From Actinomycetota bacterium (lineage in GTDB: Bacteria > Actinomycetota > Actinomycetes > Propionibacteriales > Propionibacteriaceae), in NCBI GenBank assembly GCA_020161015.1, contig JAIUOT010000033.1:41741-105740 (forward strand): DNA of 64,000 nucleotides. The letters run 5' to 3'. This document shows, one piece after another, positions 43,227 to 52,349 of the stretch. Numbering within the stretch: position 1 is the stretch's first letter; every line of letters starts with the position of its first letter. The notes under the pieces were generated by a model. That model did no database searches. It had not been told where the DNA came from and worked only from the letters and a program-made list of their open reading frames with translations. Position numbers and translations under genes: made by a program.

Positions 43227-44591
43227 ATGTCATCAGGCACAACCACCACTTCACCAGAGAACGTCCTTAAGGTTCGCGAGGATGTCGCGCCGGTGAGGTT
43301 CACGATGAACGACGCGGACGTGGAGATCAGTTCGTCCCCGGTCCCGTCCTGGGCCGCGGTCGCTGACCTTAATCGATCGGCGCTTCGAACAAGGATCGAA
43401 CCGTGGCTCACCGCGCTGTTCCAGGCGGACCACCTCAACCTCCTCGTTGGCTCCGGCCTCACTAGCGGAGTTCAGTACCTCGCCGAGGCCGCCGCTGGCT
43501 CGAGCATGGCTGGGGGCAAGTTCACCGAGTTCCCCAACGAGATCGCCACCGCCGCAAAGGCTTCGGCTGTCGCTGCCGGACGGAAGGAGGCGAACATCGA
43601 GGACGAGATCCGAACGGCCAATCAACTCGCCCGCGGCCTGGAGATCCTTGGCAAGACATCCGAAGCCCGGGCCTTGCGAGAAGATCTGCGCACGGTTCTC
43701 AAGGACTTCGCCGACTCGATCCTTGCGGCGGAGCTCGCGCTGGCTGGCGCCGACGAGGCCAAGCGCGAGCAGGCGTTCAACGCACTCGTATCGTTCCTGA
43801 TGAGCTTCGCCAGCAGGACGGGCATCCGCGACCGGCTCGGGCTCTTCACGACGAACTACGACCGCGTTCTCGAGGTTGGCGCCGAGCTGGCCGGACTGCA
43901 TCTTCTCGACCGCTTCGTTGGCACGGTGTCGCCGATCTTCAGATCGTCACGCATGGATCTGGACCTCCACTACAACCCGCCTGGGATCCGCGGCGAACCG
44001 CGGTTCGTGGAGGGCGTCGCGCGATTCACCAAGCTCCACGGGTCACTCGATTGGGCGAACGTCGACGAGTCCATCCGTCGGTTCGGCCTGCCCTTCGGCG
44101 CCGCGAAGATCGAGCCCTACCTCGACGCACCGGGGCTATCCGAAGCGAAGGCCAACAGCCTGATGATCTACCCGAACGCAAGCAAGGACCGCGAGACCGC
44201 CGAGTACCCCTACGTGGAACTGTTCCGCGACTTTGCCGCAGCGGTTGCCCGTCCGAATGCCGTCACGGTCACGTACGGATACAGCTTCGGCGATGAGCAC
44301 ATCAATCGTGTACTGCAGGACGCTCTCACGATCCCGTCAACCCATCTGGTCATCATCTCGTTCGACGACGAGCCCGGTCGGATCATGCGCGCGTTCGAGA
44401 GCTGGGGTCATCCGGCACAGATGTCGCTACTGATCGGCCCCGAACTCGCCGAACTCAGCTCTCTCACATCGAACTACCTGCCCAAGCCCTCGATCGACCT
44501 GGCCACTCGCCGAATGGGCGACCTCCTTCGGCAGCGCTACGGACCGGCTCCCTCAACTACCACCCCGAGCACGAGTGGTAGCCCCGCATGA
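43227..44591 (+). CDS. SIR2-domain defense protein (partner of HerA)
   Basis: A 454-residue protein with a sirtuin-like NAD-binding domain: NLLVGSGLT (about residues 71-79), FTTNYDRVLE (208-217), and KLHGSLDW with the catalytic-type His271. YGYSFGDEHIN lies near the end of the Rossmann part. The pair SIR2 plus HerA is a known antiphage system (Nezha type) in which SIR2 depletes NAD+ or cuts nucleic acid on infection. ATGA overlap with the HerA gene supports one complex. Confidence 0.88.
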   Translation: MSSGTTTTSPENVLKVREDVAPVRFTMNDADVEISSSPVPSWAAVADLNRSALRTRIEPWLTALFQADHLNLLVGSGLTSGVQYLAEAAAGSSMAGGKFTEFPNEIATAAKASAVAAGRKEANIEDEIRTANQLARGLEILGKTSEARALREDLRTVLKDFADSILAAELALAGADEAKREQAFNALVSFLMSFASRTGIRDRLGLFTTNYDRVLEVGAELAGLHLLDRFVGTVSPIFRSSRMDLDLHYNPPGIRGEPRFVEGVARFTKLHGSLDWANVDESIRRFGLPFGAAKIEPYLDAPGLSEAKANSLMIYPNASKDRETAEYPYVELFRDFAAAVARPNAVTVTYGYSFGDEHINRVLQDALTIPSTHLVIISFDDEPGRIMRAFESWGHPAQMSLLIGPELAELSSLTSNYLPKPSIDLATRRMGDLLRQRYGPAPSTTTPSTSGSPA

Positions 44592-46681
44592 GCGTCACCC
44601 CGATGGCCTTCGCTGATTCGCTGCGAATCGGCAGCATCGAGTACATCTCACCCGACAGATTCGAGGTGCTACTCGACATCGAAGCACCCGACGCTGTCGC
44701 GTTGAACACTGGTTCGCCGCGGGCCTTTCCGCGGGTCAACGGCTACGTGCTGGTTCCCACGGAAGGCGGCTTCGCGGTGGGACAAGTCGAGTGGATCAGC
44801 GTCGAGCGCTCGCCTTACCCGCAGCGCAAAGGAATGCGCGATTTCGGCCTCGTCGACATGCCTTACCCGATGAGGAAGATGAGCCTCACCCCGGTCGGGA
44901 TCCTGTCCGCCGCAACGTCCAAGGATGAAGCGGACCCGTACTCCTTCCGGCGCGGTATCCAGTCGTTCCCCACCGTCGGCGACCCGGTTCTGCTGCCCAC
45001 CACAGACCAACTGAAGTCCATCGTCGAGTCCGGCGACAACCGCCGCGTGATGATCGGCACGAGCCCACTGGCGGCCGATGCCGAGGTCCGGGTCGACCCA
45101 GACCGCCTGTTCGGACGGCACCTGGCGGTACTGGGCAACACCGGAAGCGGCAAGTCCTGTTCCGTCGCCGGCCTCATCCGATGGTCCTTCGACGCGGCGC
45201 GCCTCAACCGAGCTGCCGGTGCGGTCACCGAGCCTCCGAACGCCAGGTTCATCGTGCTCGATCCGAACGGAGAGTACGCGCAGACGTTCCAGGATCTCGG
45301 CGCCAAGGTGTTCTCGGTTGATCCGAGTGATGGTGCCGAGCAGCTCACCCTCCCGTTGTGGTTCTGGAACCTTGACGAATGGTCCGCCTTCACGCAGGCC
45401 ACCTCGAAGACTCAGCGGCCAACGCTCGTGCACGCCCTTCGCGCGCTGCGGGACGGGCACCTGGACTCACAAGTGGCCCCGAGCCATGACATGCGCCGAT
45501 ACCTTCGTACAGTTACCGCGGTGTTCCAGGTCGAGTATCGATCGGGTAGCCCATGGGGCAACTTCCCCAAACCTAAGGCGTTCTTCGAGAAGCTGCAGAA
45601 GCTGAGCGGCGACTTCGTTACGAACACCGCGTTCAGCGGTCCTGAGAACGAGGCGCTCGCAGCGTTGGCGGTCTTCGCTAAGCAACTGATCGATGCCCGC
45701 AGCGGCCAGTACCCGAACTACGACTTCAGCAAGCGGGAGGTGGAGGAACTCGTAGCGAAGGCGTCGCAGGCTCACCTCGCGTTTGGCGGGCTCGTTACCG
45801 ATACGGACCTCATGGACGCGGATGTACCTCGGCCATTCACAGGCGATCAACTCATTCGGAGCCTTGAGGCACATGCTGAGCTGCTGGGTGTCGCCGAGCA
45901 TGTCGAAACCCTGATCATGCGCGTCCGTACGCTCCTCGCTGACTCTCGATTGCGGTCGGTGATGTCCGACGCGGGCGGAGTCGACCTCGACGGCTGGCTT
46001 GATACCTACATCGGCGGGGACTCTGCAGGCGGCGTCACCGTAATCGATCTGTCTCTGGTGCCTGCAGAAGTGGTGCACATCATCACCGCTGTGGTTGCCC
46101 GAATGACACTTGAAGCACTCCAGCGATACCGGAAACTGCACGATGGGGACACCCTTCCAACGGTCCTCGTGATGGAGGAGGCACACACCTTCATCAGGAG
46201 ATACGCCCCCGACCCCGAGATCAGGTCGTCGAACGAGATCTGCTCCCACGCATTCGAGAAGATCGCCAGAGAGGGGCGCAAATTCGGTCTCGGCCTCGTC
46301 CTGTCGTCGCAACGGCCCAGCGAGCTGTCCCCGACCGTGCTTTCGCAGTGCAACACCTTCCTTCTCCACCGACTGAGCAACCACACCGACCAAGACCTGG
46401 TCCATCGACTTGTGCCGGACAACATGAGGGGTCTGCTGCGCGACCTTCCTTCGCTACCCTCCAGGAACGCGATCCTCCTCGGGTGGGCATTCGAGCTACC
46501 TGTTGCGGTAGAAGTGAGAAAGCTGCCCCGAGAACACCAGCCACGCTCGGACGACCCCGACTTCTGGCACGTCTGGTCTGGTCACAACGACCATGGGGAA
46601 GCCGTGACCAGGGAGGTCGACTGGACTGCCATTGCAGAGGACTGGCAGCAGCGATCACCATCGGAGCCAGATCTCGAATAG
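44588..46681 (+). CDS. herA: HerA-like ATPase (partner of SIR2)
   Basis: A 697-residue HerA/FtsK-superfamily ring ATPase. An N-terminal HAS barrel (about residues 10-110) is followed by Walker A GNTGSGKS (183-190), LDPNGEYAQ, Walker B VLVMEEAHTF (Glu530/Glu531) and the C-terminal RKFGLGLVLSSQRPSELS with HRLSN, all typical of HerA. In SIR2-HerA systems the ATPase assembles with SIR2 into a large complex that senses or processes phage DNA. It ends 55 bp from the convergent relaxase gene. Confidence 0.9.
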   Translation: MSVTPMAFADSLRIGSIEYISPDRFEVLLDIEAPDAVALNTGSPRAFPRVNGYVLVPTEGGFAVGQVEWISVERSPYPQRKGMRDFGLVDMPYPMRKMSLTPVGILSAATSKDEADPYSFRRGIQSFPTVGDPVLLPTTDQLKSIVESGDNRRVMIGTSPLAADAEVRVDPDRLFGRHLAVLGNTGSGKSCSVAGLIRWSFDAARLNRAAGAVTEPPNARFIVLDPNGEYAQTFQDLGAKVFSVDPSDGAEQLTLPLWFWNLDEWSAFTQATSKTQRPTLVHALRALRDGHLDSQVAPSHDMRRYLRTVTAVFQVEYRSGSPWGNFPKPKAFFEKLQKLSGDFVTNTAFSGPENEALAALAVFAKQLIDARSGQYPNYDFSKREVEELVAKASQAHLAFGGLVTDTDLMDADVPRPFTGDQLIRSLEAHAELLGVAEHVETLIMRVRTLLADSRLRSVMSDAGGVDLDGWLDTYIGGDSAGGVTVIDLSLVPAEVVHIITAVVARMTLEALQRYRKLHDGDTLPTVLVMEEAHTFIRRYAPDPEIRSSNEICSHAFEKIAREGRKFGLGLVLSSQRPSELSPTVLSQCNTFLLHRLSNHTDQDLVHRLVPDNMRGLLRDLPSLPSRNAILLGWAFELPVAVEVRKLPREHQPRSDDPDFWHVWSGHNDHGEAVTREVDWTAIAEDWQQRSPSEPDLE

Positions 46682-46736
46682 CGGGCCCGGACCCACGCGG
46701 CACTGAATGACCTGTGAGCCCGGGGCCTCCCAACGG

Positions 46737-49700
46737 CTATCTCGGAGGCGTGCGTGAGTGGTGGACCCTGGCCGAAGGCCGACTTTCGCTTCTCGCGTGT
46801 ACTACTTGTTCCTTCGCCAACTCGTACATCGCCGATGGCTCGGATACGACGCCACCCGCCGCGAGCCGATCCTTGATCTCCGTGCTGCGGCGAACATGGA
46901 AGTCGGCCGCTTCGCGTGGCCCTGCGTTCCAGGAGTGAGCCAGGCTGACAAGGGCGGCGCGGATCAGGCTGGAGGGAACGCCGGTCTTGTCTGCGATGTA
47001 GTCGACGCCCGAGGCCCAGCCGTCGGGCGGCTGCGCTGCCAGCACACTGGTGGCCTCGAGTGCGGCCTGTTCCGGTGGCAGATGGCGAATCCGTTCGTCG
47101 ATGAGGTCGCTGCCCAGATGGCCCGCGCCGTCCAGCGTTGTGGCGAGGAGGGTGCTGTGGTCCTTGGCGATGAGGTCGGCGGGGTCAGCGCCGTCGGGCA
47201 GTCGAGCGAACCGGGGATCCAGGCCTGCGGCGGCAAGGATCCAGTAGTCGCGTTCGGCGGCGGCCCGGCCGGCCGCGTCGGCGTCGGTGGCCACGATCGG
47301 CTGCTGGCCACCATGGCGTAGCCGCGCCGCTTGCTGGCGAGTCAGGCTTGTACCGAGTGCGGCGACCCCGACATGGCTGCCGCCCGTCGCGAGGGTGACC
47401 GCCATGGCGTCGAATGGGCCCTCGGTGAGCACAGGGATGCTCCCCGGACGAAGCTCCCCGGCGATGTAGAGCTCGTCTCCCTTGCGGTACAGGGCGGTTT
47501 CGGCGGTGTTGAGGTACTTGGGACCGTGTCCGTCTTCGTCGCCGTGGGTGGGGTTGCGTCGTGCGACGAAGCCGAGGATGTTGCCGTCGGTGTTGGTGAT
47601 GGGGAATGTGACGCGGTCGCGGAAGCGGTCGATGAGTCGTCCGGTGCTGGCTCGGGTGGCGACGCCGGTGGCGAGCATCTCATCGTCGGTGACGTTCTGG
47701 CGGCGTAGGTGGGTGACAAGGCTGGTCCAGCCGTCGGGTGCGTAGCCGGGTCGCAGGTCGGTGTTGGTGAGGTCTTGGCCGAAGCGTTTGGTGACGTAGC
47801 GGCTGGCCCAGCTGTCGTTGTAGCAGTGCTGGTAGTAGTCGGCGGTGAGCTGGTTGACGCGGATGAGTCGCTCCGGTGGCGGGGCGTCGTGCCACATGTC
47901 GCGGCGGTCGAGCATTGCTCGGACGTCGGCGGGTGTGGGTTCCGGGGCTGGCAGGCCGCGGCGCACGATCGCTTCGAGGGCGAGCGCCTGATCGACGTCC
48001 AGGTCGATGTCATCCTCGTCCGAGTGTGGGGTGTCCAGCAGTTCGGTCTGGATCGGAGTCCGGTCGGGCATGGCCTGGAGCACCGGCGTGGCGGGGATGT
48101 AGCCGTCGTTGATGTCGGCGGGTGGCTCGTCCTCGATGAGGCCGGGATCGTCGTGGTTGGCTGCGGGATCGGTGAGGAGAGACAGTCGCCAGACCCATGC
48201 TTGGCAGGTGTCGAGGCGCGGGTTGGTGGGGGTGTGGCGGGCGTCGTCGAGGAGGGCGTCGAGGTGCCAGCCGCGTGCCAGTCCGTGCTCGATAGTGGTG
48301 ACGAGGGCTGGCCACCATGGGCTGCCGCTCAGCTTGTGGGCGTCATTCTGGCCGATGGCTTGGGTGAACTGGTCGAGCCAGTCGGTGGTCAGGTGGTGCG
48401 CGGTGTCCGCTTCTTCGACGACGGCTGGGGTGAGGTGTCGGGCCAGGCGCCACCACAGTGCCGCGGCCGCGTGGTCGTCGGGTAGCGGCCCCTCTGTGGC
48501 CGCGGGGTCGATGAGACTTCGGGGGCTGATGCCGCTGCTGGAGAGTTGCGCGAGGCGGCCGGCGAGGGTGGGTGCGAAGTCGTCGGCCAGGAGTGCCGGG
48601 GAGATGGCGGCGAGGGTGTCGTGCCATTCGTCGAGGGCTGCGGTCTGGCTGGCGTGGAGCTGGTGGTCGAGGCGCTTCTGGCAGCGGATTGCGGCAGCGG
48701 CGTGTTGGGGTTCGCCGGTCGGCCGTAGGTCGGTGTCGGGGACACCGTTGGCTGCGCGCCACACCTGTACGTCCGCGATGAGGCTGGCCGGTGGTGCGGA
48801 AGCCATCCCTGCGGCCCAGGCGGGCTGGCTCTGATCGTTGCGTATGTGGTCGGCGAGGTCGCGGATGAGGTTCTGGCGGGCGGTGAGGTAGTCGCTCCAC
48901 AGTGGGTGTTGGGCGAGTTCGGTGGGGATGCCGGTCAGCCAGGGGAGTGGTCCGTGGCTGCGGGTGGTGCGTTGGTCGGCGATGCGCCAGGCGAGGATCG
49001 CTGCGGGCTCGGTGCCGGCGATGATGGGGTCGGCGGCGGCGCGGGCGAGGGCTTGGATGGGGTCGCGCCGGTCGGCTTCGACGAGGAGCAGTTCGGCCTG
49101 GAGGCTGGGCCAGGCGGGGGAGTGGGTGATCCGGGGGAGGGCTTGTTCAACGCGTCGTTCGAGGCCGCGTAGGCCGATGTCGCCGGCAATGTGGGCGGCG
49201 GCGTAGCTGAGCGCGTCGTTGTAGCGGGCGACGGCCGGGGCGAGTTGGAGGGCCGGGTTGTGGGCGTCGCGGAGCTGGGTGGTGGCCGAGATCGGGGATT
49301 CGTCGCGGGTCAGGATCGTTTCGAGGATGTTGGTCGGGGTGGGCGGGTTGATGGTCTCGGGGTTGATGGCGGTGTGGGGGTCGCCGTCGCCGACGACGAC
49401 GAGGTAGGCGGCGTTGTGGTGTCGGCCGCGGGTGAGCATGGTGTAGGCCTGCTGGCGGGTTTCGGTGCCGGTGAGCAGGCCGTGGACGGTGTCGGCGGTG
49501 ATGCCTTGGGCGGTGTGGATGGTGGAGGCGTAGCCGAGTTCGACTTGTTCGGCGACGTAGTCGGCGGGCAGGGTGACGTGCCGTCCGGATTGGGTGTGCC
49601 GGGCCTGGAGGCCGCCGCCGCGGGTGGTGCCGGTGACGGTCCACCGGTCGCCGTTCTTGACCCAGTCGTTGGTGGCGACCCGTAGGAGCCGGTTGTTCTG

Positions 49701-52226
49701 GCGGGTGATGATGGTGTCGCCGATGCTGGCCCGGTTCCCGTCGGCGAGATCTACCTCGGTCTGCGGGGTGTGTCCGTTGAGGCGTTGGGTGCGGGCGCGC
49801 TGGTTGAGTTCGGCGACGCGTTCCCGGGTGCCGGCGAGCATGATCGTGTCGCGGCCGTTGTTGCGGTCGGTGGTCCAGGCGTCGAACAGGTGGTCGGCCA
49901 TGGTGGTTTCGTCGCCGACGTGGATGCGGTGTTGGTCGAGGTAGAAGCCGAGCGCGGCGGGTTGGCCTTCGCGGAGGGCGAGGGAGGCGGAGCCTTCGGC
50001 GGGGTCGGTGAACCGGAGGAGTTCGGTGAGCCGCAGGGCGCCGTGGTGGGCTTGGATGTCGCGCAGGACGCCGCCGGCGCCGATGGCGGCGAGTTGTTGG
50101 TCGTCGCCGATGAGCCGGACGCTGCCGCCGCGTTGCAGGATGTAGATGACGGCGTGGTCGAGGGAGATGGTGTCGGCCATGCCGGCCTCGTCGATGATCA
50201 CCAGGGTCTTGGGGCCGATGCGCTGGTTCCAGCTGGTGGGGTCGCCCAGGCCGGGGGTGATGTCCCAGACGAGCTTCGCGAGCGTGTCGTGGTGGCCCTC
50301 CATCCGGGTGCCGAGTTGGGCTGCCGCGGCGGCGGACGGGGCGAGGCCGATGACGTTGCCCCCGGACGCGGTCCAGGCCATCGACAGGGCGTCCATGGCG
50401 GTGGTCTTGCCCGATCCAGCCGGCGCGATCGCGAGCTGCACCCGGGCCCCGGAGGTCGCCATTTCGCGCACGAGGAGGACTTGGCCGGGGTTGAGCTGGA
50501 CCCGGTTCGCTGCGCATTCCAGCAGCGCCAGATCGATCGAGGTCGGGTCAGCGACCATCCCGCCGTGTTGCCCGGCCGCGGCGACGAGGCGTTGTTCGGC
50601 TTGCAGGACTCGTCCGGAGGTGAACAGTTGGGAGCCGGCGACGTAGTAGACGCTGTCGCCGTTGGCGCGGCGCAGCGGGGCGGGTTCCTCGACCCCATCT
50701 GTGGTTCGCGTGATGGGGACGGAGCGGGCGATGGCCGCGGCGACGAGGTGGTCGACCCACCAGCGGGTGTGCTGCGGGGGTGCCTCGGCGGCCCTCACCT
50801 GGCGGAGTGCGTCGGCCCGCAGATGCCATTCCTGCCAGGTCGACCGGTTGGCCTCCATCCGGGCCATCATCGCCTCCACCGTCCGGTCGAACCACTCCCG
50901 ATCCAGTTCAGGCCGGGCGTGGCGATCGGGGTGCAGCGCCTGGCCGATCATGGTCTGGAGCTGGGGTTCGCCGCCGAGAACCTCGAGCGCTTGGGTGTGC
51001 CAGGTGGTGCGTTGTTCGGCCAGCGTGCGGGGGTCGTGCTTGTCCTCGCGGGTCTCCAGGGTGGCCTGCTGGGCCAGCGCGATTCCCTCGACCGGTGTGG
51101 GTGGGCGGCCGTGATCGCGCTGGAACGCGGCGGCCAGGAGGCGGCGGCGCGCTTCGATGCTTTGGCGTCTCTGTGACCAGCGCTTGTTCAACGTGTCGTC
51201 GATGCCGACGATCTCGCGGACGGGGAGTTTGCGCCGGTCGGGATTGGCTCGCTCCGCGAACCGCACGCCCAGGGTCGCGGTGAGGTGTTGCTCGAGGGCG
51301 GTGTTGTAGGTCTCGGAGGCGGACACGATCGCTTTGAACAGGACCCGTCCGTCAATGGACAGCCAGCGTCCGTCGGTGGCGGTTTGGACCTTGTTCGCGA
51401 CCGCGACGTGGGTGTGCAGGTCGGGGTCGCCGGCACGGGAGTCGCGGTGCACGAACGCGGCTCCGATCAGTCCACGGACGTTGACCTGGTTCACCCCACC
51501 CGCCCCGGTTCGGGTGTACAGGGCGGTACGTTCGATGAAGGCGAGGGCTTCGGCGACGGCGGCGTGGTGCGCACGTTCGATCGCTGCTGCGGTGGCCGGG
51601 TCAGCGAGCGCCCACAGGCTGGAGACGCTCTTCACCGGGGAGAAGGTGAGGTCGAACCCGGCTACCGCGGTCGTCTTCTGCTTGGACAACTTGGCGATGT
51701 GGCCGGCCAGTTCACGCTGGTCCAGGGGTTCGCGTCCGTACTGTTCGCGGAACATCTCCAGCGCCACCTCAGTGCGGATCCGGGCCCGGTCCTCGATCGA
51801 GTTCGCCGTCCGCACCGACAGGCCGCGGGAGCTGTTGAGCTGTTCGAGCCGACGGGCAACCTCGATCCGGAACGGGCTCACATCGTCTGGATACACCCGG
51901 AACGGCTGCCCGAGCCGGGTCGCATCCAGGTAGTCGGCTTCGGTGGCGTCAGTGCCTTCCAGGGCGGCACTGCGCTGCTGCGCGAGGGGGTGGAGACCGG
52001 CGCCGAACAGGGCCTGCATCTCTTCGATGGTGACGATGTCGCCCGGGTTCAGTCCGTCGACGCCTGCCAGGCCGGTGCCGATCCAGGTGCCGGGGGTTTC
52101 GCCCTTCTCGGTGTAGTAAGACGCGAGCCCGGTGTAGCCCTTCTCGGTGGAGTCCATGGCGGCGACCTGCCGGGTCAGGTAGTCATAGCCCGACCCCGCG
52201 GTGATCCGCTTCATGCTCATCGTCAC
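46737..52226 (-). CDS. MobF relaxase fused to SF1 helicase and DnaG-like primase
   Basis: A 1829-residue DNA-processing protein. The N-terminal TrwC-type relaxase has catalytic-type tyrosines at Tyr14/Tyr16 (GSGYDYL), YYTEKGETPGTWIG, and the metal-binding His260, His271 and His273 (LHTHVAVAN). The RecD-like SF1 helicase has IAPAGSGKTT (about 598-607), VIIDEAGMAD and the UvrD-type HTAQG motif. The C-terminal third carries a DnaG-type catalytic core: PITNTDGNILGFVARR, then TOPRIM residues in TEGPFDAM (about 1598) and ATDADAAG (about 1644), without an apparent zinc finger. It would nick oriT, unwind and prime the transferred strand. The GTG at 52226 lies 4 bp past the promoter motif; ATG at 52220 or 52214 is possible. 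Confidence 0.93.
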   Translation of the reverse strand: MTMSMKRITAGSGYDYLTRQVAAMDSTEKGYTGLASYYTEKGETPGTWIGTGLAGVDGLNPGDIVTIEEMQALFGAGLHPLAQQRSAALEGTDATEADYLDATRLGQPFRVYPDDVSPFRIEVARRLEQLNSSRGLSVRTANSIEDRARIRTEVALEMFREQYGREPLDQRELAGHIAKLSKQKTTAVAGFDLTFSPVKSVSSLWALADPATAAAIERAHHAAVAEALAFIERTALYTRTGAGGVNQVNVRGLIGAAFVHRDSRAGDPDLHTHVAVANKVQTATDGRWLSIDGRVLFKAIVSASETYNTALEQHLTATLGVRFAERANPDRRKLPVREIVGIDDTLNKRWSQRRQSIEARRRLLAAAFQRDHGRPPTPVEGIALAQQATLETREDKHDPRTLAEQRTTWHTQALEVLGGEPQLQTMIGQALHPDRHARPELDREWFDRTVEAMMARMEANRSTWQEWHLRADALRQVRAAEAPPQHTRWWVDHLVAAAIARSVPITRTTDGVEEPAPLRRANGDSVYYVAGSQLFTSGRVLQAEQRLVAAAGQHGGMVADPTSIDLALLECAANRVQLNPGQVLLVREMATSGARVQLAIAPAGSGKTTAMDALSMAWTASGGNVIGLAPSAAAAAQLGTRMEGHHDTLAKLVWDITPGLGDPTSWNQRIGPKTLVIIDEAGMADTISLDHAVIYILQRGGSVRLIGDDQQLAAIGAGGVLRDIQAHHGALRLTELLRFTDPAEGSASLALREGQPAALGFYLDQHRIHVGDETTMADHLFDAWTTDRNNGRDTIMLAGTRERVAELNQRARTQRLNGHTPQTEVDLADGNRASIGDTIITRQNNRLLRVATNDWVKNGDRWTVTGTTRGGGLQARHTQSGRHVTLPADYVAEQVELGYASTIHTAQGITADTVHGLLTGTETRQQAYTMLTRGRHHNAAYLVVVGDGDPHTAINPETINPPTPTNILETILTRDESPISATTQLRDAHNPALQLAPAVARYNDALSYAAAHIAGDIGLRGLERRVEQALPRITHSPAWPSLQAELLLVEADRRDPIQALARAAADPIIAGTEPAAILAWRIADQRTTRSHGPLPWLTGIPTELAQHPLWSDYLTARQNLIRDLADHIRNDQSQPAWAAGMASAPPASLIADVQVWRAANGVPDTDLRPTGEPQHAAAAIRCQKRLDHQLHASQTAALDEWHDTLAAISPALLADDFAPTLAGRLAQLSSSGISPRSLIDPAATEGPLPDDHAAAALWWRLARHLTPAVVEEADTAHHLTTDWLDQFTQAIGQNDAHKLSGSPWWPALVTTIEHGLARGWHLDALLDDARHTPTNPRLDTCQAWVWRLSLLTDPAANHDDPGLIEDEPPADINDGYIPATPVLQAMPDRTPIQTELLDTPHSDEDDIDLDVDQALALEAIVRRGLPAPEPTPADVRAMLDRRDMWHDAPPPERLIRVNQLTADYYQHCYNDSWASRYVTKRFGQDLTNTDLRPGYAPDGWTSLVTHLRRQNVTDDEMLATGVATRASTGRLIDRFRDRVTFPITNTDGNILGFVARRNPTHGDEDGHGPKYLNTAETALYRKGDELYIAGELRPGSIPVLTEGPFDAMAVTLATGGSHVGVAALGTSLTRQQAARLRHGGQQPIVATDADAAGRAAAERDYWILAAAGLDPRFARLPDGADPADLIAKDHSTLLATTLDGAGHLGSDLIDERIRHLPPEQAALEATSVLAAQPPDGWASGVDYIADKTGVPSSLIRAALVSLAHSWNAGPREAADFHVRRSTEIKDRLAAGGVVSEPSAMYELAKEQVVHARSESRPSARVHHSRTPPR

Positions 52227-52229
52227 AAC

Positions 52230-52263
52230 CCACTAAGCCGGATTCGGGGGGTCGATCCGGACA
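52230..52263 (-). promoter_or_regulatory. Element promoter motif, copy 4 (upstream of relaxase)
   Basis: On the minus strand: TGTCCGGATCG, 12 bases, CGGCTTAGTGG, ending only 4 bp before the GTG at 52226. With CTTAGT as the -10 hexamer, transcription would begin about at that GTG, giving a leaderless or nearly leaderless relaxase mRNA. Confidence 0.85.
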
Positions 52264-52349
52264 GATCCGGCCGGTAATCTCAGAGACTCAGCCGTGACGC
52301 GACGCCGGGTTGGCTCCGCGATTCAGTGCGGTGGGTCGCGGAGGAATGA

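Noticed and set aside
52264..52349. Candidate oriT next to the relaxase gene
   Set aside because: The gap holds short repeats such as ATCCGG and CTCAG but no clear inverted repeat with a nick-like site; the true oriT cannot be placed.
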